Shown here one piece after another: positions 44,038-52,571 of a DNA stretch of 64,000 bases. A model generated the notes under the pieces. It was not told where the DNA came from, did no database searches, and saw only the letters and a list, made by a program, of their open reading frames with translations. Location of the stretch: assembly GCA_021773055.1 (NCBI GenBank), contig JAJFKV010000054.1:62001-126000 (forward strand). Direction: 5' to 3'. The stretch is from Woeseiaceae bacterium. Its GTDB lineage: Bacteria; Pseudomonadota; Gammaproteobacteria; Steroidobacterales; Woeseiaceae. Each line of letters begins with the position of its first letter. Positions within the stretch are counted from its first letter, which is position 1. The position numbers were made by a program, and so were the translations under genes.

Positions 44038-44907
44038 ATGAAAGGCATCATTCTGGCGGGCGGATCCGGCATCCGGCTACACCCGATGACACAGGTTATT
44101 TCAAAGCAGCTTCTGCCAGTCTACGACAAGCCCATGATTTACTACCCGCTTTCGATTCTGATGCTCGCGGGTATTACCGATATTCTGGTAATTTCAACCC
44201 CGCAAGATACACCCCGGTTTGAGTCCCTGTTGGGAGACGGATCACGACTGGGAATTTCGTTGTCCTACGAGGTCCAGGCATCACCGGACGGACTTGCTCA
44301 GGCCTTTATCATTGCCGAGGCATTTCTCGCGGGCGAAAGCTGCGCAATGATTCTTGGCGACAATATCTTCTACGGAACCGATCTGGAGTCGAAGCTCATC
44401 AGAGCCGGCGAAAGAAAAAATGGCGCGACAGTATTCGCTTACGCCGTCAGCAACCCCGAACGCTATGGCGTTGTGGTTCTGGACGATGACGAGCAGCCTT
44501 TGAGTCTGGAGGAAAAGCCGTCGAATCCAGCTTCTCGACATGCTGTAACCGGCCTCTATTTCTACGATGCCGACGTAGTTGATATGGCGAAGTCGCTCAA
44601 ACCATCGTCGCGTGGTGAGCTCGAGATTACCGATATCAACAAGTTATATCTTGAACGCGATGGCCTGAATGTGGAGATTCTCGGTCGCGGTATGGCCTGG
44701 TTTGATACGGGCACGCAAAATTCTCTCCTGGCCGCATCCAACTTCGTGGAAACCATTGAATCCAGGCAGGGTTATAAAGTCTGCTGTCCTGAAGAAATTG
44801 CGTTCTATAAAGGATATATTTCAACTGAACAGCTAAGAGAACTAGCGACACCTATTGCCGCCGGCGACTATGGCGCATATCTTCTTGATTTGTTGAAGAA
44901 CGCCTAG
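44038..44907 (+). CDS. rfbA: Glucose-1-phosphate thymidylyltransferase
   Basis: The 289-residue enzyme forms dTDP-glucose. The [18 protein letters not shown] start, the [12 protein letters not shown] motif, ILGDNIFYG, and [10 protein letters not shown] are all typical of RmlA/RfbA. The canonical GGSGTRL has Ile instead of Thr at this position. It is followed after 31 bp by a DegT-type aminotransferase, which suggests synthesis of an amino sugar or modified nucleotide sugar; no rfbB, C or D is in the window. Confidence 0.92.
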   Translation: MKGIILAGGSGIRLHPMTQVISKQLLPVYDKPMIYYPLSILMLAGITDILVISTPQDTPRFESLLGDGSRLGISLSYEVQASPDGLAQAFIIAEAFLAGESCAMILGDNIFYGTDLESKLIRAGERKNGATVFAYAVSNPERYGVVVLDDDEQPLSLEEKPSNPASRHAVTGLYFYDADVVDMAKSLKPSSRGELEITDINKLYLERDGLNVEILGRGMAWFDTGTQNSLLAASNFVETIESRQGYKVCCPEEIAFYKGYISTEQLRELATPIAAGDYGAYLLDLLKNA

Positions 44908-44938
44908 AATACAACCTGAAATAAAGCAGAGTGAATCC

Positions 44939-46096
44939 ATGACCGATCAGTTTATCGTTTTCGGAGCGCCGGACATTCGACAAGACGAGGTGGATGACGT
45001 TGTCGAAAGCCTGAACTCTGGATGGCTGGGAACCGGGCCGAAAGTTCATAAGTTCGAAAGCGACTTTGCAATTTATAAAGGCGTCAATGAGAACCACGTC
45101 GCAGCTCTGAACTCCTGTACGGCCGCCCTGCACGTGAGTCTGGTCGCCGCTGGCGTCGGTCCCGGTGACGAAGTACTCACCACGGCGATGACTTTTTGCG
45201 CCACCGCTAACGCCATTATTCACGCGGGTGCCGAACCTGTTCCTATCGATATTGACTCCAGGACACTAAATATTGACCCGGCCAGCATCGAGCGCCGAAT
45301 TACCGATAAAACGAAGGCGATCGTTCCCGTGCATTTTGCAGGACGCCCGTGCGCAATGGACGAGCTGCTCGCGATTGCCAAGAAACATGACCTCCTCGTT
45401 ATCGAAGATTGTGCCCACGCCATCGAGTCCGAATGGCACGGACAAAAGACAGGGACTTTCGGCGATTTCGGCTGCTTCAGTTTTTACGTCACAAAAAACG
45501 TAGCCACTGGAGAAGGCGGCATGGTGATCGCCAAGTCTCACGAAGCGCTAGAGCGGATCAAAGTACTTTCATTACACGGTATGACAAAAGACGCCTGGAG
45601 TCGTTTTAGCGATGACGGCTACAAGCACTACCGGGTGGTTGAGGCTGGCTTCAAGTACAACATGATGGACTTGCAGGCGGCTATTGGAATTCACCAGCTT
45701 GAAAGAGTCGAGTCTTCCTGGGTTCGACGCAAAGAAATTTGGGACCGGTACCAGGAGGCCTTTCAGGACTTGCCTTTCGGTACGCCGGCCGAACCCGATG
45801 CTGACACGCGCCATGCGTACCACCTGTATACGGTCGCCATCAACAAGGATGCTTGTGGTATTACCCGCGATGACATGCTCTCACTGATGCAACAGGCGAA
45901 CATAGGCGTCGGTGTTCATTACCTGAGCCTTGCCGAGCACCCGTTCTATCAGGAGCAGTTCGGGTGGCGAAGCGAGGATTATCCGGTCGCAGCGAAATAC
46001 GGCAGCGAAACGATCAGCCTCCCGTTGTCACCAAAGGTGACGGACTCGGAAGTCGACTATATTATCGAGACTGTATCTCGCCTGATCCGGTCTTAG
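44939..46096 (+). CDS. DegT/DnrJ/EryC1 family sugar aminotransferase
   Basis: The 385-residue PLP enzyme has the family signatures: VAALNSCTAALHVSL, IEDCAHAIES, and the Schiff-base lysine Lys186 in FYVTKNVATGEGG. Such enzymes transaminate keto sugars of nucleotide sugars in O-antigen or capsule synthesis. It forms an operon with rfbA. The exact sugar cannot be told. Confidence 0.9.
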   Translation: MTDQFIVFGAPDIRQDEVDDVVESLNSGWLGTGPKVHKFESDFAIYKGVNENHVAALNSCTAALHVSLVAAGVGPGDEVLTTAMTFCATANAIIHAGAEPVPIDIDSRTLNIDPASIERRITDKTKAIVPVHFAGRPCAMDELLAIAKKHDLLVIEDCAHAIESEWHGQKTGTFGDFGCFSFYVTKNVATGEGGMVIAKSHEALERIKVLSLHGMTKDAWSRFSDDGYKHYRVVEAGFKYNMMDLQAAIGIHQLERVESSWVRRKEIWDRYQEAFQDLPFGTPAEPDADTRHAYHLYTVAINKDACGITRDDMLSLMQQANIGVGVHYLSLAEHPFYQEQFGWRSEDYPVAAKYGSETISLPLSPKVTDSEVDYIIETVSRLIRS

Positions 46097-46166
46097 TATT
46101 CGTTTATCCATCAAGAGCGCTAGCGAAAAATACGATAAAGCGGGCCACACGACAACGTGTAGGTGT

Positions 46167-47318
46167 TTAGTCGCCGGGTCGTTGCGCATCCAATCCTGTT
46201 TCTTGCAGAAAGCGATCGACAATTTTCGGGAGATCGAAGTCTGATCGCGCGAGCGCAATTCCCTCGCTGTGAGAATCAGGGCTCCCGGCGAGTCCGGCCG
46301 CGATTGCCTGCGCGAATGCATCTGAGCTGATGTCCTGAGCGACTACGCCAAAATTATACTTCTGATGCAATTGCGGCAAATCGCCCACCGGCGTTGCGAT
46401 GAGCGGTGTCCCAACCTGCATCGCGTCAGAGAAAATCACCGGGATGCTTTCTATCCTGGACGGCAGTAACAGGTAGTCTGCCCATCCGATTAGTTCGGCG
46501 GCATCTTGTTTGTCCAGATAGCCACCGACCACCATTGGCCGGCCCTGTGCCTCAAGAAATGCCACCGCCCGCCTTACTGACAACTCTTGAGGTCCACCGC
46601 CAAATATCCTCACTTCAGAAATCCTGCTCCACGACTCGTCATCCAGTTGCGACAGTGCATCTAACAGTAAATCCGTTCCCTTATTGGGATGCCAGCGACC
46701 AAGGAATGCGAGTTTGTACGGCGCGTCGGTTACCAGTCGCTTGCCCTGAACTACTGGCAGGCGCCGGGTACTGGGTAGAAAGCGGCAATCGGCACCGGAT
46801 AAGGAGGTCACCTCATTACCCAACTCGACACCATCGGCGAATCGTCTGGCCGCATTTGTCGCTACGTTCTTGAAGACGCTCTTCACAACGGGAATACGAG
46901 CGAGCGTCCATACGTCACTGCCCAATGCCCAGACGCTGTAACTAAAGCCATAAAGCCTGGCTGCACGCTGCGCCCAGTAGCCTGATGGCAGCACCCAGAG
47001 TGCAAGGAGATGATCGGGTTTGTCCTCAGCTGCAAGGCGTTCAACGGCATTAAGACCGGCCTTCATAGTCGCAATCAGGGCCCCCCAGTGCCCCGGGTTC
47101 GCGGGCTTTAGCAGTGACAACGGCAACCGGGGTACAGCGAATCGACGTATGCACACGGTGCCTGTTTCTGAAACCTCATCTTCAGTGCCAGCGGCTACGA
47201 CAGTTACTCGCACACGCCGAGATAGTTCCTCGGCAAAGTCCGCAACGAAACTGCCTGCCGCCTCCGTTCCCGGCCTGCCGTCCGGATAGGACGTCGTTAC
47301 GAGTGCAATATGGTGCAT
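46167..47318 (-). CDS. Glycosyltransferase family 4 protein
   Basis: The 383-residue GT-B-fold transferase has the donor-site region LAFLGRWHPNKGTDLLLDAL. It also has the GGGPQEL motif and the C-terminal LLPSRIESIPVIFSDAMQ, with the family's E-x7-E-like pattern. It probably adds a sugar to a cell-surface glycan. It converges with the aminotransferase gene, which fits a surface polysaccharide locus. Confidence 0.87.
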   Translation of the reverse strand: MHHIALVTTSYPDGRPGTEAAGSFVADFAEELSRRVRVTVVAAGTEDEVSETGTVCIRRFAVPRLPLSLLKPANPGHWGALIATMKAGLNAVERLAAEDKPDHLLALWVLPSGYWAQRAARLYGFSYSVWALGSDVWTLARIPVVKSVFKNVATNAARRFADGVELGNEVTSLSGADCRFLPSTRRLPVVQGKRLVTDAPYKLAFLGRWHPNKGTDLLLDALSQLDDESWSRISEVRIFGGGPQELSVRRAVAFLEAQGRPMVVGGYLDKQDAAELIGWADYLLLPSRIESIPVIFSDAMQVGTPLIATPVGDLPQLHQKYNFGVVAQDISSDAFAQAIAAGLAGSPDSHSEGIALARSDFDLPKIVDRFLQETGLDAQRPGD

Positions 47319-47453
47319 TCAGGTTTTGGTCCAGCGGTGAAAGTCCAAAGGCGCATCAGCAAATACATCAGGTCGAGTGCCAGACAGAGCTGCCAAGTAT
47401 AGCGAACAAGCAATGGCTAATCTTTAACTACCGCTCGCTTCTCAACGGTTCTA

Positions 47454-48419
47454 TCAAGGGGAAGAAAATACTCGGTCAATTTCACGCATGATTTCAGGCG
47501 TAAATTTGTCCACGAAGTCCAGCGCTTTCATATTCTCGTGCACTTGTGAAACGCGACTGGCACCAGTCATGACGGTACTCACGTGTGGGTTTTGCAGACA
47601 CCAGGCTATGGAGAACTGAGCGAGAGTCGCACCCATCTCTGCTGCAACAGGTGCCAGCGCCGCTACCTTTGCCAGGCGGCTCTCATCGGTGAGCTGCTCC
47701 CTTAGCCAGCCATAACCCTCGAGCGCACCGCGGCTGTCATCTGGAATGCCATTGTTGTATTTGCCCGTCAACAAGCCTGATGCCAGCGGACTCCACGTAG
47801 TTGAGCCAATGCGGTGATCTTCATAAACGGCTCTGTAGTCTGCTTCGAACCGGTGTCGCTGCAACAGGTTGTAGACCGGTTGTTCGACAACCGGTTTGTG
47901 CAAGTGATGTCTTTCTGCAATATCGATCGCCTCGACGATGTCTTCAGCTTCCCATTCCGAGGTGCCCCAGTACAGCGCTTTGCCGCGCTCAACAATATTG
48001 TGCATCGCCCAGACCGTTTCTTCGATGGGTGTTGTTGGATCCGCGCGGTGGCAAAACAGCAAATCGACGTAGTCAGTGTCGAGTCGCCGTAACGAGCCAT
48101 CAATCGCCTCAAGCAGATATTTGCGGTTCAACGTGTTTTGCTCGTTTGGACCTTCCTGCAGACCCCAAAACAACTTGGTTGAGATCAGGTAGCTGCCACG
48201 GCGCCAGCCCAGTTTCTTCAACGCAGCGCCCATGACCTCTTCCGATTTTCCGGCCGCATAGGTTTCGGCATTATCGAAGAAGTTCACGCCAGCATCGTAG
48301 GCGGCAGACATCATTTCCACCGTCGACTCGATCCCGGCCTGAGTGTGGAAAGTTACCCACGATCCGAACGACAATTCGCTGACCTGAATTCCTGCTTTTC
48401 CCAGATGACGGTATTTCAT
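47454..48419 (-). CDS. Aldo/keto reductase
   Basis: The 321-residue protein has the AKR barrel with [19 protein letters not shown], the catalytic region [15 protein letters not shown] and STKLFWG, and a C-terminal NADPH site. It resembles voltage-gated potassium channel beta-subunit-type reductases (YghZ-like). Its ATG overlaps the stop of the NrtS-like gene by four bases, so the two are coupled. Confidence 0.88.
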   Translation of the reverse strand: MKYRHLGKAGIQVSELSFGSWVTFHTQAGIESTVEMMSAAYDAGVNFFDNAETYAAGKSEEVMGAALKKLGWRRGSYLISTKLFWGLQEGPNEQNTLNRKYLLEAIDGSLRRLDTDYVDLLFCHRADPTTPIEETVWAMHNIVERGKALYWGTSEWEAEDIVEAIDIAERHHLHKPVVEQPVYNLLQRHRFEADYRAVYEDHRIGSTTWSPLASGLLTGKYNNGIPDDSRGALEGYGWLREQLTDESRLAKVAALAPVAAEMGATLAQFSIAWCLQNPHVSTVMTGASRVSQVHENMKALDFVDKFTPEIMREIDRVFSSP

Positions 48420-48637
48420 GAGGATGTCCTCGCGGCTTCAACACTCGCGTAAGTCGACACGCAAAATGGCACGCAATAGGTTAATAAGATCTTCCAGTGC
48501 ATTAATGGCACAAGCTCGCCAGCTATCAGCACATCACCATAATTAATCGCCGTCAACACTGTGCCGACGATCACACCGATCTTGAGCCCTCTTGCGAGAA
48601 TATCCTTTCGACGCGCCAACCTGAACCATTCAAGCAT
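48416..48637 (-). CDS. NrtS-like small nitrate/nitrite transporter
   Basis: This 73-residue protein has two membrane segments ([23 protein letters not shown], then [18 protein letters not shown]). This is the pattern of NrtS, a small nitrate/nitrite transporter. The start is ATG 48637 with GAGAGG upstream; a longer open frame upstream is not supported. Linkage to an aldo/keto reductase is unexplained. The nap operon at 22.6 kb is a plausible functional partner. Confidence 0.7.
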   Translation of the reverse strand: MLEWFRLARRKDILARGLKIGVIVGTVLTAINYGDVLIAGELVPLMHWKILLTYCVPFCVSTYASVEAARTSS

Positions 48638-48802
48638 TATCGTGCCTCTCCGCATACACCATGTACTGGCTGCTGGTAATCGCAAGAGTATAGCCACACT
48701 GTGGCGCGTGTAGTTCGATTTTGAGACTCATATCCTTGTTTGGCCCGGACATTCCCTCAGAATTGGCCACTGCATAAGACCAGAACAGCATGAGGTGGAT
48801 TT

Positions 48803-49285
48803 ATGAAGAGTTGGGCCATTTATATAGTCGCCGCGTTGGGTTTCGTTATTTACGGGGCGGTAACGGACGTTGATCGAGACAGTTCCGGCGCGATCGTCGG
48901 TGAAGGTAGCGTTGACGCGTTCCAGGTCCGGATTGGCGACTGTTTCAATGACGCCAATGTTGGCGGTGACGACGGTGAATATGAAGTCAGTGATGTGCCC
49001 GGCGTGCCGTGTTCTGACCCTCACGACAACGAAGCATTCGCAGTATTTGACCTTACGGTTGCCAGCTACCCCGAGGGTGACGCCATGGGCGAGCTTGCGT
49101 TCGGGTCATGCCTCGAACGCTTCGAATCGTTTGTTGGCCGGGATTACGAAACGTCGACGCTGGACATCAACATAATGTATCCGTCACTTGAGAGTTGGCA
49201 ACAAGACGATCGCGAAGTCGTTTGTGCCGTATTCGACGTCGATGCCAATCAGCTGATGGGTAGCGCAGCGGGTCGCGGATTGTAA
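48803..49285 (+). CDS. Septum formation family-like exported protein
   Basis: The 160-residue protein has an N-terminal hydrophobic segment and a domain with FQVRIGDCFND, VPCSDPHDNEAFAVF, and AFGSCLERF. This conserved Cys pattern fits the family named septum formation in Actinobacteria. The name is historical and no division role is implied. ATG 48803 has AGGTGG upstream. Confidence 0.7.
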   Translation: MKSWAIYIVAALGFVIYGAVTDVDRDSSGAIVGEGSVDAFQVRIGDCFNDANVGGDDGEYEVSDVPGVPCSDPHDNEAFAVFDLTVASYPEGDAMGELAFGSCLERFESFVGRDYETSTLDINIMYPSLESWQQDDREVVCAVFDVDANQLMGSAAGRGL

Positions 49286-49294
49286 GACGCGATC

Positions 49295-50398
49295 CTATTG
49301 CACGTCGATTACGATTTTGCCACGCACGTGCCCTTCTTCTGAATAGCGAATCGCGTCCGCAACCTCGCTAAGCGCATAACGGCGGTCAATGACCGGCGTT
49401 ATCTCGCCGGATTCCATAAGCTCACTAAGCGTCGTCAGATCATCTTTGCGAAGCCTGGCCAGAATCATGACGATTTCCTGCTCTACGAATGGTGAGATCA
49501 AGAGCGCTTTGATGGGTGCCATCATCGGTCCGAGCCAATCGCCCTTCGGCCCGCCGACAATGACGAGCCGCCCTCTTGAGGTTAGCGCTCGCCGGTTCGC
49601 CAGTATCGGGTGATTGCCGACCATGTCGATGATGAGGTCGTATTGTTTTCCACTCTCCGTGTAGTTTTCCTTGCCGTAGTCGATGACGTAATCGGCACCA
49701 ATTGACCGGACCATCTCCGAATTCCGTGCGCTGCAAACTCCGGTCACTTCCGCACCCAGAGACTTGGCGATTTGCACCGCGAATGTACCAACACCACCCG
49801 ATGCGCCGTTAATCAGCACTTTCTGACCAGCTTGCAGTTTGCCGTAGTCACGCAAGGCCTGCAGCGCAGTAATTCCGGCTATCGGTACGGATGCTGCCTG
49901 CCCGAAACTCATATTGGCTGGCTTCATCGCCAGGCCCCGATCCTCTCGAATCGTTATGTACTCCGCGTACGCTCCGTTGCCGCCGCCAAAGACTTCATCT
50001 CCCGGCTTGAATCCATTGACGTTCTTACCGACTGCTTCGACAGTCCCTGCGAAATCCACACCCATGCTGCTATCATCGGGCGCGCCGATACCGGACCCCA
50101 GGCGCATGATATACGGTGAGCCTCGCATGTAATGCCAGTCAAGAGGATTAACGGATGCGGCTCGAATTTTGACCAGCACCTCATCGTCTGCCGGTGTTGG
50201 CTTTGCGACCGCGACAAACTCAAGAAGATCGGGCGACCCGTAACAACGACTTACAATCGCCTGCATGAGTGCGGCGTCATCCGTGACCGATGGCTGCGAC
50301 CCGCAGTCCGATGTGTAGCTGAGAGTAACAGCCAGTACTACGATAGTAAGTGCGAGAAACCCGACGATGCTGCTGGCAATTTTGTAGCGTAATTTCAC
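49295..50398 (-). CDS. NAD(P)-dependent zinc-independent alcohol dehydrogenase/quinone reductase
   Basis: The 367-residue medium-chain dehydrogenase has LVKIRAASVNPLDWHYMRG, a GVDFAGTVEAVG segment, and the cofactor motif INGASGGVGTFAVQIAKSLG. The zinc ligands of classical ADH are absent, so it resembles quinone oxidoreductases. It carries an N-terminal hydrophobic segment (IASSIVGFLALTIVVLAV) that would anchor or export it, which is unusual. The start is GTG 50398 with AGAAGG upstream. Confidence 0.82.
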   Translation of the reverse strand: MKLRYKIASSIVGFLALTIVVLAVTLSYTSDCGSQPSVTDDAALMQAIVSRCYGSPDLLEFVAVAKPTPADDEVLVKIRAASVNPLDWHYMRGSPYIMRLGSGIGAPDDSSMGVDFAGTVEAVGKNVNGFKPGDEVFGGGNGAYAEYITIREDRGLAMKPANMSFGQAASVPIAGITALQALRDYGKLQAGQKVLINGASGGVGTFAVQIAKSLGAEVTGVCSARNSEMVRSIGADYVIDYGKENYTESGKQYDLIIDMVGNHPILANRRALTSRGRLVIVGGPKGDWLGPMMAPIKALLISPFVEQEIVMILARLRKDDLTTLSELMESGEITPVIDRRYALSEVADAIRYSEEGHVRGKIVIDVQ

Positions 50399-50475
50399 TG
50401 GCCACCTTCTCTTCAATCGACAGGAGTGGCCATTCGTTAGGCATTGCCCCTACTGCATTATTATGAACACTATTA

Positions 50476-51633
50476 TCATGAACCCCAGGCGTCTACGGCT
50501 TCCTGATCAACGACCAGGGCAGCACGGCGCCGGACTTCCCCGGGTGACAGCAATCCACGCTTTAATGCTGACTTGAACCATTCTGAAAAATGGCCGCCAT
50601 CATTCGCGAAACCGTCTTCTTTCATCGCATGGTACACGGCGGCAGCGAACATGTGCATGCCACCGTCAGATTTACGCCATCGCTGACCCGGTTCTTCGGA
50701 AAACCCAAGACGTTCTGACACAATCTGATCCAGCGCCTGCGTTGAATCCTCGTCAATAACGCCCATGAATGAATTGTAACCAAATCGTGGGTCGTGATTC
50801 TCGACGATAGACGTCATCCACAGATCATCCCGGAGCTTGTTGAGCAACTCCTTCAAATCCTCGTCTTTTCCATCAAAAGGCGAGTGAAATATTTCATGGG
50901 CGGCGACCTGCAATTGAATGTGGCCTGGCCAGCCGTAGTAGGCGACGAATCTTTGTCCGAGAATCTTGATGCCATAGGGCTTCGCGAAATTCACGATCAA
51001 GATTTCGATTCTTTTATCAAGCTCCCGGCCAAGCAACCTTTCCTGCTCCGGAATAACATCGAAACCATCAACGGCCAGGCGATTGACCTCTACAGCCTTC
51101 GCGATATTTTGTCGATGCTCATCTTCGTACCACTCCGTAAATCCGGCATCGCGCAGTGCGACCAGTGCCGTATGCAATGTCGGCATCATTTGCACAGCAC
51201 CTTCGAATTCCTGAGCATCCCAATGGGACGATTGCTCATGCCCTGGCTGCAGTCGGCCAACGGGGTCCGCTGCAGACATGATGACGTCGTCAAGCGTCGA
51301 AACCGGGCCCGCCGAGAAAAAATAAGCCAGGACCGGGCCGGTAAGCCTGCCCATTTCACCGCGCAACATTGAATCGATCTGATCCATCGCAGCCAGCCCT
51401 TCCGGCGATACCGTCTTTCTTACTCTCTCGATAGAATCTCCGTAGATGTCCGCTTGCATAACATCACCGGACGCCGCTCCGATTAAGAGCAACGCATCAA
51501 TACCCTCGGCCGAAGCTATATGCCAATCCGTATGAATCGCCGGCAAATTCCCATCCTGCTTTTGTGCCGGAGTAGAGCCGCAAGCTGTAAGCCAGACCAG
51601 AAAAAGCATACCAATGAATATACTTCGCACCAT
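50476..51633 (-). CDS. Lipoprotein with HEXXH motif, unknown function
   Basis: The 385-residue protein has a lipobox (LTAC, Cys18) and an HEXXH zinc-peptidase-like motif, HEIFH, at 246-250 within a predicted helix. The rest shows no family I recognise. A possible third ligand is one of the later Glu residues (for example near EDSTQALDQIVSERLG). It is probably a periplasmic metallohydrolase, but activity is not shown by sequence alone. Confidence 0.7.
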   Translation of the reverse strand: MVRSIFIGMLFLVWLTACGSTPAQKQDGNLPAIHTDWHIASAEGIDALLLIGAASGDVMQADIYGDSIERVRKTVSPEGLAAMDQIDSMLRGEMGRLTGPVLAYFFSAGPVSTLDDVIMSAADPVGRLQPGHEQSSHWDAQEFEGAVQMMPTLHTALVALRDAGFTEWYEDEHRQNIAKAVEVNRLAVDGFDVIPEQERLLGRELDKRIEILIVNFAKPYGIKILGQRFVAYYGWPGHIQLQVAAHEIFHSPFDGKDEDLKELLNKLRDDLWMTSIVENHDPRFGYNSFMGVIDEDSTQALDQIVSERLGFSEEPGQRWRKSDGGMHMFAAAVYHAMKEDGFANDGGHFSEWFKSALKRGLLSPGEVRRRAALVVDQEAVDAWGS

Positions 51634-51708
51634 GATGTCACCTTTTAACCGTGCATTAGAAAGTGCAATTCCAATGGATATTGAGCTCAGGGTCTTGAAC
51701 GGAATTGA

Positions 51709-52365
51709 CTAATTAGCTGTCATGAGCCCCGGCGTGAGGCCAGTCGCGCTTTTGAGAAGTCGGGTCAGATGCGGTTGATCACTAAATCCGGTGTCGGCTG
51801 CGACGCTGGCTGGCTTTGCGCCAGACTTCAACAATAGAATCGCGCTCTGTAACCGCATTTCCCGGCGCAGCGCTCCCGGGCTTTGGCCGAACCAGCGTTT
51901 GCATGACCGAATCGCGTGTTCAGTACTGACGCCGCATTGTCCCGCTATGTCAGCAATTCCTGCGCTTGAGTTTGTGGCCAACATTGTGACCAGGGTAACG
52001 AGCCATGGCGCGGGGGCAATCGGGTTAACCGCCTCGGCCTCTTCCATCGCCGCGTAGGAAGCTTCAACGGGACAACGCCGGGCGATGCGGGCAATTGCTT
52101 CAGCATCGGTGACCTTCATGGAACACAAGCCATCTGAATACGGTACCGGCAGATTCAAAACAACGGCCCCGGACTTGCCGAACTCATCCGCATGCTGATG
52201 CCAGGGAGGATGTATCGTCAAAACGCCGGGCACACACGAAAATCGCCCTTCTACGCTTATCTCGTCGTAATCACCGTCGAGCACCAGCGCCGCATAAGCC
52301 TCGTTGTGACGATGCGAGGGCAGGCATTCCTCGGCTGAATGCGATGTTTCATATGCCATTGACAT
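51709..52365 (-). CDS. AraC-family transcriptional regulator
   Basis: The 218-residue protein has an N-terminal cupin-like sensor (SHRHNEAYAALVLDGDYDE, then TIHPPWHQHADEFG) and a C-terminal helix-turn-helix pair (IADIAGQCGVSTEHAI, then ASVAADTGFSDQPHLTRLLK). It is divergent from the TPR protein at 52.6 kb, which it may regulate. The effector is unknown. Confidence 0.87.
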   Translation of the reverse strand: MSMAYETSHSAEECLPSHRHNEAYAALVLDGDYDEISVEGRFSCVPGVLTIHPPWHQHADEFGKSGAVVLNLPVPYSDGLCSMKVTDAEAIARIARRCPVEASYAAMEEAEAVNPIAPAPWLVTLVTMLATNSSAGIADIAGQCGVSTEHAIRSCKRWFGQSPGALRREMRLQSAILLLKSGAKPASVAADTGFSDQPHLTRLLKSATGLTPGLMTAN

Positions 52366-52571
52366 AGGTGCACGTATCTCGTCGTTATTACCAGATCGTT
52401 AGATGCCTGCCGCGCCCGGATGGTTGTAATGCCTGCTGTTCAATTAGCGGAATTGGTAGCGATTTTCGCCCGCCCCATTTTGCGACATCCTGTAATTTCT
52501 CTGTCATCATGTGGGTCTGGATGCTTGTGAATTACAAATACACCCATAACCTGGGAACGGACGCCGCGTAG

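Noticed and set aside
46147..46160. Hairpin ACACG-ACAA-CGTGT between convergent genes
   Set aside because: A five-bp stem without a convincing T-run; could be chance.
52368..52571. A 67-codon ORF ending directly before the TPR gene
   Set aside because: It has no recognisable protein features, contains many Cys and Trp in a pattern unlike its neighbours, and has no ribosome site. The region is better read as a divergent promoter.
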